Origin: Alloiococcus sp035301245
GTDB lineage: Bacteria > Bacillota > Bacilli > Lactobacillales > Carnobacteriaceae_A
Direction: 5' to 3'
DNA length: 5,104 nucleotides
Assembly: GCA_035301245.1 (NCBI GenBank)
Contig: DATGUS010000082.1
Location: 1-5,104 of the forward strand
Each line of letters starts with the position of its first letter. Within the stretch, counting starts at the first letter, position 1. The notes below the pieces were generated by a model that was not told the DNA's origin, made no database searches, and was given only the letters and a program-made list of their open reading frames with translations. The translations under genes and the position numbers were made by a program. Of the stretch, positions 1 to 4,307 are shown piece by piece.

Positions 1-251
1 TTGTTGACTTTTACGAAGACTTAGAAGATGTTGATTTATCTGGAAAAGTCTTCGGTACTTTTGGATCAGGTGATACTTTCTACGAAAAATATTGTAAATC
101 AGTCGATGACTTTGATGAACAATTTCAAAAAACGGGTGCGATAAGAGGTTTCGACCCAGTGAAGTATAACTTATCGCTTCAAGAAGAAGATATTGAACAC
201 CTTCATGAAATGGCCAAAACTCTACTTGAAAAATATGAATCTATAAACTAA
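1..251 (+). CDS. Flavodoxin, short-chain, C-terminal part (5' end outside the window)
   Basis: The reading frame is open from the window edge (first full codon at 3) to TAA at 249-251, giving 82 visible residues. They match the second half of a short-chain flavodoxin, a small cytosolic FMN-binding electron carrier of about 150 residues. The diagnostic block is GTFGSGDTFYEKYCKSVDDF (visible residues 18-37). Its FGSGD..Y pattern followed by a Cys, Val and Asp is the FMN-proximal loop and helix of the family. It is followed by a Lys-Thr-Gly-Ala element and a final amphipathic helix ending LLEKYESIN. The N-terminal phosphate-binding loop lies outside the window, so the partner redox enzyme and gene start cannot be judged. 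The gene converges on the TetR gene and is followed 28 nt later by a hairpin terminator. Flavodoxin family: very likely. Subtype: unknown. Confidence 0.92.
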   Translation, partial: VDFYEDLEDVDLSGKVFGTFGSGDTFYEKYCKSVDDFDEQFQKTGAIRGFDPVKYNLSLQEEDIEHLHEMAKTLLEKYESIN

Positions 252-278
252 AAACTTGAATTAAATGACTAATAAAAG

Positions 279-309
279 CAGCAGCTACTCATTTAGGTGC
301 TGTTTTTTT
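279..309 (+). terminator. Rho-independent terminator of the flavodoxin gene
   Basis: A 9-bp stem (279-287 with 294-302) has one G/G mismatch, a 6-nt loop, and is followed directly by seven T (303-309). It begins 28 nt after the flavodoxin stop and points in the same direction. Confidence 0.8.
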
Positions 310-330
310 GAGCTTTAAAATCGCATTCAT

Positions 331-368
331 AAAAAAATCACCACTTTCTTTTAAAAGGAAAATGGTGA
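331..368 (-). terminator. Rho-independent terminator of the TetR-family gene
   Basis: Read on the minus strand, 368-358 pairs with 348-338 over 11 positions around a 9-nt loop, then seven T follow (337-331). The one non-Watson-Crick pair is a U-G wobble in the minus-strand RNA but an A-C mismatch in plus-strand RNA, so the hairpin is better formed for the minus transcript. It sits 32 nt beyond the tetR stop. Confidence 0.8.
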
Positions 369-400
369 CTTTCATAGATCTACTTTATTAAATAAGATTA

Positions 401-940
401 CTACTTCAATTCATCAACATTATTAATATAGGATGAGACTTTTTTCGTTACATCGATATCATTGATATCAATCTGCTCGGTAGCAATTAAGGAAGCCAAC
501 CCATAAAGCATTGGATATAACTTCAACCAAGCAGTTCTAGGATCTTCTACATTAGGATATAAACGTTGTATACTTTCAGTCATTAGTTCACTAAGACGAC
601 GATGTAATTGATTCGAAAATTCATGTCGGTTAATATACATAGAATAAAAGAATAAGGACTCCTCACTTGCATAGAGAATATAATTTTCAGCAATCTTCTC
701 AAACGTTATCTTTTCATTGAAATGATCAAATACTTTGTCAATTAAGATATCATCAAAATGCTTAACGATTTCTTCTCTGAGTCCACCCATATTTTTATAT
801 TCATTGTAGATTGGTTGTGTTGAACATTTTAATTCATCAGCAATATTTCGTGCTGTCAGGTTGTTAATTCCATCTCTTTTTAGTAGACGTATTGCACCCT
901 CCAATATTTGCTCTTTAAATATTGTTTTTTTACGTGCCAT
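401..940 (-). CDS. TetR/AcrR-family transcriptional regulator
   Basis: This is a predicted cytosolic one-component regulator of 179 residues, a normal length for TetR proteins. The N-terminal DNA-binding domain covers about residues 7-53. Helix 1 contains ILEGAIRLLKRDG, and the helix-turn-helix runs through LTARNIADELKCSTQPIYNE (28-47), with the PIY recognition-helix signature. The rest (about 60-179) is helical with no recognisable ligand signature, as usual for the variable sensor domain, so inducer and target cannot be named. The ATG at 940 is supported by an AAGGAGAG ribosome binding site at 955-948, 7 nt away. The gene is transcribed away from the aminopeptidase at 1318, with 377 bp between them. 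A perfect inverted repeat at 1009-1050 sits just upstream of its candidate promoter. Autoregulation and control of the divergent gene are plausible for this family but are inferred. The 10-bp palindrome CTAATATTAG (958-967) lies between that promoter and the ribosome binding site; its significance is unknown. Confidence 0.93.
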   Translation of the reverse strand: MARKKTIFKEQILEGAIRLLKRDGINNLTARNIADELKCSTQPIYNEYKNMGGLREEIVKHFDDILIDKVFDHFNEKITFEKIAENYILYASEESLFFYSMYINRHEFSNQLHRRLSELMTESIQRLYPNVEDPRTAWLKLYPMLYGLASLIATEQIDINDIDVTKKVSSYINNVDELK

Positions 941-978
941 TGACCTACTCTCCTTAGCTAATATTAGACCTAAAAAAG

Positions 979-1007
979 ACTATAGCATGTTTTAGCTCAA
1001 AATTCAC
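979..1007 (-). promoter_or_regulatory. Candidate tetR promoter (extended -10)
   Basis: On the minus strand TGCTATAGT (987-979) is an extended -10: the TG is one base before TATAGT. The hexamer 17 bp upstream is GTGAAT (1007-1002), a poor -35, which the extended -10 could compensate. A transcript starting near 972 would have a leader of about 30 nt carrying the ribosome binding site. Confidence 0.45.
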
Positions 1008-1008
1008 T

Positions 1009-1050
1009 TCTTACAAACAATTAACACCATTATTTAATCTGTTTGTAAGA
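1009..1050. promoter_or_regulatory. Perfect 11-bp inverted repeat, candidate operator
   Basis: TCTTACAAACA at 1009-1019 is exactly matched by its reverse complement TGTTTGTAAGA at 1040-1050, with a 20-bp spacer. The arm centres are 31 bp apart, about three helical turns, so both arms face the same side of the DNA. The left arm abuts the candidate tetR -35 (1002-1007). The right arm lies about 17 bp before a consensus TATAAT on + (1063-1068). That position suits a regulator acting on one or both divergent promoters, with the adjacent TetR protein the first candidate. No T-tract follows on either strand, so it is not a terminator. Binding is inferred from position and symmetry only. Confidence 0.5.
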
Positions 1051-1068
1051 TAACAGGATGTTTATAAT
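1040..1068 (+). promoter_or_regulatory. Candidate distal promoter for the aminopeptidase gene
   Basis: TATAAT at 1063-1068 is a perfect -10 hexamer. The hexamer 17 bp upstream, TGTTTG (1040-1045), is a weak -35 and falls inside the right arm of the inverted repeat. Use of this promoter would give a leader of about 240 nt before 1318, which is long. A competing, also weak, pair nearer the gene is TTTACA (1192-1197) with TATTAT (1217-1222), but its spacing is 19 bp. The sequence does not decide between them. Confidence 0.3.
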
Positions 1069-1242
1069 TAAAATAACGTCATTTTACTTTAAAACAAATT
1101 AAATGTTTATATCATGTTAAATTTATATTTTATAAGTAATGAATTTAAGAGGGTTTTAGCCTATTATAGGTATTGATAAAAATTTTAAATATTTACAAAT
1201 TTTTTTAAATAAAATGTATTATTCTGCTTTACTTCTCTTATT

Positions 1243-1257
1243 TGAATAAGTTATTCA
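1243..1257. promoter_or_regulatory. 15-bp palindrome TGAATAAGTTATTCA, candidate operator
   Basis: Two perfect 7-bp arms flank a single central G, 61 bp before the aminopeptidase start. The outer TGAAT...ATTCA matches the arms of the ArgR box, but with 5 rather than 4 bases between them. The 7-1-7 geometry is that of Fur-family sites, although the arm sequence TGAATAA agrees only partly with the Fur arm TGATAAT. A regulator therefore cannot be assigned. In DNA this A/T-rich, a chance palindrome of this length is uncommon but possible. Confidence 0.35.
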
Positions 1258-1317
1258 TTTGTATTAAGAATAGCGCTGTGATAGTATTTAATTATTAAAC
1301 AATTTGGAGGAACAGAC

Positions 1318-2556
1318 ATGGTTTTAGAAAATTTTGATCAATTAATCGAAAAATATGCAAATCTATTCGTAACAACTGGTGTGAATGTTCAAGAGGGTCA
1401 TACTATTTCATTAAGTTGTTCAGTTGATAATGCAAAATTAGCTCGCGCTATTGCAAAAGCTGCTTACGAGAAAGGCGCTGATGAAGTTTTAATAGATTGG
1501 ACTGACGATGTAATTTCTCGTATGACGTACGAATTCCAATCAGAAGAAACATTAACTAATGTTCCTAAGTACCGTATTGAGAAAATGAATTACCTATTAG
1601 AAAAAGGCGCTAGTCGTATTGGTATCATTTCTTCAGATCCTGATAACTTATCCGGTTTAGATGGTGATAAGATTGCAGCTACTCAAAAAGCAGTTAGCCA
1701 AGCACTGAAACCAATGCGTGAAGCTTCTCAAGCAAATAAGATTAGTTGGACATTAGGAGCAGCAGCAAGTCCAAAATGGGCAGCTAAAGTTTTTCCTGAT
1801 TTAGAAACCGAAGAAGAACAAGTTGATGCATTATGGGATGCCATCTTCAAAGCAGTTCACTTATATGATGAAGATCCTATTGCGACTTGGGCTGAAAAAG
1901 ATAAAACTTTAGAAGCAAAAGCGGAAGAATTAAACAAAGAAAACTTCACTGCCCTTCACTATACAGCGCCGGGTACAGACTTAACAATTGGTCTTCCAAA
2001 AGGACACCGTTGGGAAGGTGCGGGTAGTGATAACGTACGTGGTGAACGTTTCATGGCGAATATGCCTACTGAAGAAGTCTTCACTGCACCAGATGCAAAC
2101 CGTATTGATGGGGTTGTGGTTTCAACAAAACCATTAAGCTATGCAGGTTCAATTATTGAAGGTATGGAATTCCACTTTGAAAATGGACGTGTTACAAAAG
2201 TAACTGCTGATAAAGGTGAAGAAGTCATCCAAAAATTAATTGAGCAAGATGAAGGTGCGGCAAGCTTGGGTGAAGTGGCGTTAGTACCTCACGAGTCACC
2301 AATATCTCAATCTGGTTTGATTTTCTTCAATACGTTATATGATGAAAATGCTTCTAACCACGTAGCTTTAGGTTCAGCTTATGCATTCAACCTTGAAGGC
2401 GGAACTGAAATGTCTGAAGACGAATTAAAAGAAGCAGGATTAAACCGTTCAACGACACACGTTGACTTTATGATCGGATCATCTGAAATGGATATCGATG
2501 GTATTAAAGAAGATGGATCTCGTGTACCAATCTTCCGTAATGGTACTTGGGCTTAA
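1318..2556 (+). CDS. ampS: M29-family metalloaminopeptidase (AmpS/PepS, aminopeptidase T type)
   Basis: This is a complete cytosolic aminopeptidase of 412 residues, close to the usual 410-413 for the family. Members are dimeric two-metal enzymes that remove N-terminal residues from peptides and recycle amino acids from peptide uptake and protein turnover. The metal-site residues are recognisable in order: Glu253 in MPTEEVFTAP, Glu319 in SLGEVALVP, His348 in YDENASNHVALG, and His381 and Asp383 in STTHVDFMIG. Tyr355 is the conserved catalytic-site tyrosine. All are about +3 relative to the Geobacillus enzyme's numbering as I recall it. The N-terminal half has the family opening LIEKYANLFVTTGVNVQEG and the ADEVLIDWTDD segment. 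There is no signal peptide. The ATG is supported by TTTGGAGGA (GGAGG at 1306-1310), 7 nt away. The gene stands alone on +, diverges from the TetR gene, and ends at a strong terminator. It is intact. AmpS versus PepS is a naming matter; substrate range cannot be read from the sequence. Confidence 0.96.
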   Translation: MVLENFDQLIEKYANLFVTTGVNVQEGHTISLSCSVDNAKLARAIAKAAYEKGADEVLIDWTDDVISRMTYEFQSEETLTNVPKYRIEKMNYLLEKGASRIGIISSDPDNLSGLDGDKIAATQKAVSQALKPMREASQANKISWTLGAAASPKWAAKVFPDLETEEEQVDALWDAIFKAVHLYDEDPIATWAEKDKTLEAKAEELNKENFTALHYTAPGTDLTIGLPKGHRWEGAGSDNVRGERFMANMPTEEVFTAPDANRIDGVVVSTKPLSYAGSIIEGMEFHFENGRVTKVTADKGEEVIQKLIEQDEGAASLGEVALVPHESPISQSGLIFFNTLYDENASNHVALGSAYAFNLEGGTEMSEDELKEAGLNRSTTHVDFMIGSSEMDIDGIKEDGSRVPIFRNGTWA

Positions 2557-2580
2557 TTTTTAAATGTAAATAAAAAATAA

Positions 2581-2623
2581 ACAAGAAGGACCGTGATCAT
2601 CATGACCACGGTCTCTTTTGTTT
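2581..2623. terminator. Bidirectional terminator shared by the aminopeptidase and osmC-like genes
   Basis: GACCGTG (2589-2595) pairs with CACGGTC (2607-2613) around an 11-nt loop. Pairing continues outward with wobbles and one A/C mismatch to about 2581 and 2621. On + the stem runs into CTCTTTTGTTT. On - it runs into a T-rich tract, complementary to the A-rich stretch at 2568-2587. It lies 24 nt after the aminopeptidase stop and within 10 nt of the convergent osmC-like stop, so it serves both genes. Confidence 0.85.
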
Positions 2624-2629
2624 ACTGTT

Positions 2630-3031
2630 CTATAGGTAATTAACGTCAACAATTATTTTTGCATTGATACTGTTTGAAATCGTACAATATTTGTTATGAG
2701 CTAATTTAACAACACGGTCAACAACTTTCTGCTTAATGTCCGTTTTAATATGAATCGTTAATTTAATCTTCTCCATTCTCTTAGGTATTTGATCACTTTT
2801 AACGCCTTCTAATTTAATTCGCAGTTCTTCAACACCTTCATCATAATTTTCTAATGAAGTCATCATGGTAATTCCCATACATCCACCTAGAGCAGAAACT
2901 AACAGCTCTGCTGGGGTTTGACCGATGTTTTTACCACCATTAGATTCTTGAGCATCAATCGTTACGCTATGTCCTTTGTCATCTGTTGCAATAAATTGTT
3001 TTTCTGATTGCCATACTGTTTCAATCTTCAT
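2630..3031 (-). CDS. OsmC/Ohr-family protein
   Basis: This is a 133-residue member of the OsmC/Ohr superfamily, cytosolic thiol proteins whose characterised members reduce organic hydroperoxides using a Cys pair. Both conserved cysteines are present: Cys51 in TPAELLVSALGGCMGI (39-54) and Cys116 in AHNKYCTISNSI (111-122). Glu42, the conserved acid before the first helix, is also present. The protein is compact and belongs to the OsmC/YhfA-like branch, without obvious Ohr-specific features. That branch is often annotated only as OsmC family, so peroxidase activity is inferred. The ATG is supported by AAAAAGGAG (AAGGAG at 3044-3039), 7 nt away. It lies 63 nt downstream of the metallophosphoesterase on the same strand, but a terminator hairpin separates them and a separate promoter overlaps that hairpin. 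It converges on the aminopeptidase gene across a shared terminator. Confidence 0.92.
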   Translation of the reverse strand: MKIETVWQSEKQFIATDDKGHSVTIDAQESNGGKNIGQTPAELLVSALGGCMGITMMTSLENYDEGVEELRIKLEGVKSDQIPKRMEKIKLTIHIKTDIKQKVVDRVVKLAHNKYCTISNSINAKIIVDVNYL

Positions 3032-3051
3032 CTTTATACTCCTTTTTATAG

Positions 3052-3084
3052 AAAAAACTACACATCATATCATCTGTGTAGTTT
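3052..3084 (-). terminator. Rho-independent terminator of the metallophosphoesterase gene
   Basis: On the minus strand AAACTACACA (3084-3075) pairs perfectly over 10 bp with TGTGTAGTTT (3064-3055) around a 10-nt loop. The T run extends to 3052. It begins 11 nt after the phosphoesterase stop and ends 4 nt before the osmC-like ribosome binding region, so it lies almost entirely in the osmC leader. Confidence 0.75.
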
Positions 3085-3085
3085 A

Positions 3086-3114
3086 ATCATAATCTTAATT
3101 TAAAATGATGCTAA
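3086..3114 (-). promoter_or_regulatory. Candidate promoter of the osmC-like gene
   Basis: On the minus strand TTAGCA (3114-3109, 4 of 6 to consensus) and TATGAT (3091-3086, 5 of 6) are separated by 17 bp. The -35 is inside the last codons of the phosphoesterase gene. Transcription would begin near 3079, inside the left arm of the terminator hairpin, so an osmC transcript made here could not fold the full hairpin. A second option, TTATGA (3092-3087) with TATGAT (3069-3064), also has 17-bp spacing but a weaker -35. Confidence 0.4.
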
Positions 3115-3946
3115 TAATCTGCACGCGATTATTTATTCGGAATGGAAAACCTGAATTTCCAGTTCCTCTGTTAATAATCATACGTTTCGTCGGATCCTCA
3201 TCTCCGATAAAAATACCATAATCATAGTGTGGGAACATCCCTTGTGACCTAGTATATACTCCACCAAAGTAAGGTAAAATAATCTGACCGCCATGCGTGT
3301 GTCCCGCTAATGTTAAGTCAGGCGCTTTGGTTTCATCAGCTAAGTATTTTTCGAATAATTCTGGGTGGTGTGCTAAAAGAATTTTCGGTTTATCTGCCAT
3401 ACCTTCTTCTAGTTCAATATTACTTAACGCAGGTTCAGGTACATTATCCATATCACCACGTTCAGCAAATCCCATTAGTACAAGATCTTTCGTTTCTTTC
3501 ATATCTTTAAATCGTGCATAAACAGCATCATCAATAAGAAGTTCACAGCCAGCTTTAGAAACGATCGCTCCAAATTCATCAAAATTTGGATTTGCAATAT
3601 CATGATTTCCTGTCACCACATATGTCGGTGCTAAATCTCTTAGGTCTAGTAAGAAATCTTCAATTGGTGTGTCTTCAATATATTCGACAGCCGCATGAAT
3701 TGTATCTCCTGTGATGGCAATTAAATCCGGTTCTTGCGTTTCTATTTTTGACAAAATAGATTTTACAAAACCATTATTCATATTGGCTTTTAAATGTAAA
3801 TCAGTCAGATGAACAATTCGCTTCCCTCTTAACTCTGAATTTAAATTCGCAATTGTTAATTTATATTTTTCTATTTTCACAAATCGATTTTGGTAGTATA
3901 AATAAATGCCTAATGCAATGATTAACATCAGTAATATCCAAAACAT
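3095..3946 (-). CDS. Membrane-anchored calcineurin-like metallophosphoesterase (YkuE-like)
   Basis: This predicted protein has 283 residues. Residues 1-18 (MFWILLMLIIALGIYLYY) form one N-terminal membrane segment, followed by basic residues (R21, K24, K27, K29) and a soluble phosphoesterase domain. The dimetal-site motifs occur in order: DxH at Asp49/His51 in HLTDLHL, GD at Asp81 in ITGDTIH, GNHD at 113-116, His193/His194 in LLAHHPE, and GHTH at 215-218 in LAGHTHGGQ. All are intact. This architecture matches YkuE and related membrane-associated phosphoesterases, which act on lipid or cell-envelope phosphoesters; the substrate here is unknown. I place the start at ATG 3946 because GGAGGG (3959-3954) lies 7 nt before it. 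The frame extends to a GTG at 3973, but that codon falls at the predicted transcription start and has no ribosome binding site. The gene has its own promoter and terminator. Confidence 0.93.
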   Translation of the reverse strand: MFWILLMLIIALGIYLYYQNRFVKIEKYKLTIANLNSELRGKRIVHLTDLHLKANMNNGFVKSILSKIETQEPDLIAITGDTIHAAVEYIEDTPIEDFLLDLRDLAPTYVVTGNHDIANPNFDEFGAIVSKAGCELLIDDAVYARFKDMKETKDLVLMGFAERGDMDNVPEPALSNIELEEGMADKPKILLAHHPELFEKYLADETKAPDLTLAGHTHGGQIILPYFGGVYTRSQGMFPHYDYGIFIGDEDPTKRMIINRGTGNSGFPFRINNRVQIISIILN

Positions 3947-3953
3947 GCAAGGT

Positions 3954-3959
3954 CCCTCC
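3954..3959 (-). promoter_or_regulatory. Ribosome binding site that fixes the phosphoesterase start
   Basis: GGAGGG on the minus strand, 7 nt before ATG 3946. It would be inside the coding region if the GTG at 3973 were used. It is the best argument for the shorter protein. Confidence 0.8.
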
Positions 3960-3978
3960 AATATTATCGTCACTCATT

Positions 3979-3987
3979 AGTATATCA
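3979..3987 (-). promoter_or_regulatory. Extended -10 promoter of the metallophosphoesterase gene
   Basis: TGATATACT on the minus strand (3987-3979) has TG one base before TATACT, a strong extended -10. No good -35 is seen 16-18 bp upstream. The start of transcription near 3972 gives a leader of about 26 nt containing the GGAGGG ribosome binding site, which fits a start codon at 3946. Confidence 0.5.
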
Positions 3988-4201
3988 CAAACAGCAATAG
4001 ATTGGATAGACCTCTTAGAAGCGTAATAAAACTGAAACATTGCATATGCCAACTATGTTATGACAAATAATGAGTTCTTTTAATACCAATACTGATAGTG
4101 TTTTTTAAAATAAAATTTTATAAATCATGTCATTAAGAGAATTGATCTGATCCCTAATGATGAGGAATCGATTACTGGAATGACTGATAAAAACGATTGA
4201 A
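3988..4201. other. Intergenic region with a short coding-like scrap
   Basis: This is the gene-free part of the 361-bp gap between the phosphoesterase and the DUF1538 gene. Most of it shows no recognisable content. On + the frame 4114-4200 is open and ends in TGA. From 4129 it reads VIKRIDLIPNDEESITGMTD and then four more codons, a composition more like real protein than translated intergenic DNA. It has no ATG start in position, no ribosome binding site, and a stop (TAA 4111-4113) just before it. It may be the decayed 3' end of a lost gene, or chance. A 6-bp A/T-rich hairpin followed by T at 4089-4108 is too weak to call a terminator. Confidence 0.5.
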
Positions 4202-4245
4202 TAAAAAACTCCCTCACAGTTGTAAAACCGCTAGGGAGTTTTTTA
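4202..4245. terminator. Strong symmetric (bidirectional) terminator
   Basis: A perfect 13-bp stem (4202-4214 with 4233-4245) has core CTCCCT/AGGGAG, an 18-nt loop, and runs of six A and six T at its outer ends, so it works on either strand. On the minus strand it lies about 60 nt after the DUF1538 gene and is that gene's likely terminator. On + there is no intact gene for it to serve, only the short open scrap ending at 4200. Confidence 0.85.
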
Positions 4246-4307
4246 AAAGGTTATTATCTTCATTGATGCTATGCTATTTATTCAAATGTCACTTAAAAAT
4301 TATTAAA

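Larger units (their letters stand above)
941..1317. other. AT-rich divergent intergenic region between tetR and the aminopeptidase gene
   Basis: This is 377 bp without a credible gene. From left to right it holds the tetR ribosome binding site (948-955), a tetR extended -10 (979-987), an 11-bp inverted repeat (1009-1050), a consensus TATAAT on + (1063-1068), a very A/T-rich tract (about 1170-1222), a 15-bp palindrome (1243-1257) and the aminopeptidase ribosome binding site (1306-1310). A 20-codon open stretch at 1114-1176 begins with ATG but has no Shine-Dalgarno sequence and no recognisable product, so I do not call it. I see no riboswitch, T-box or hairpin terminator here. Confidence 0.8.

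Noticed and set aside
1114..1176. 20-codon ATG open stretch on + in the tetR-aminopeptidase gap
   Set aside because: No Shine-Dalgarno sequence precedes it, its composition is that of A/T-rich non-coding DNA, and it shows no leader-peptide features such as runs of one regulatory amino acid.
1170..1222. A/T-rich tract as a replication origin or other special element
   Set aside because: No DnaA-box cluster, iterated repeats or origin-linked genes are present. The tract is ordinary for promoter regions in a low-GC genome.
1243..1257. Assignment of the 15-bp palindrome as a Fur or ArgR box
   Set aside because: The arms match Fur at only about 4 of 7 positions, and the ArgR-type arms have one extra base between them, so naming a regulator would be overreach.
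3297..3521. Open frames on + inside the metallophosphoesterase gene (also 3310-3510)
   Set aside because: They lie antisense within a gene with a complete set of catalytic motifs, have no ribosome binding site and resemble no known protein.
3861..4052. 63-codon minus-strand open frame overlapping the phosphoesterase start
   Set aside because: It overlaps the membrane-anchor coding region and the promoter in another frame, lacks a ribosome binding site, and has no domain or membrane pattern of its own.
4089..4108. Small hairpin AATACT-GAT-AGTGTT followed by T residues as a terminator
   Set aside because: The stem is 6 bp with a wobble, A/T-rich, with a 3-nt loop, and no gene on + ends before it.
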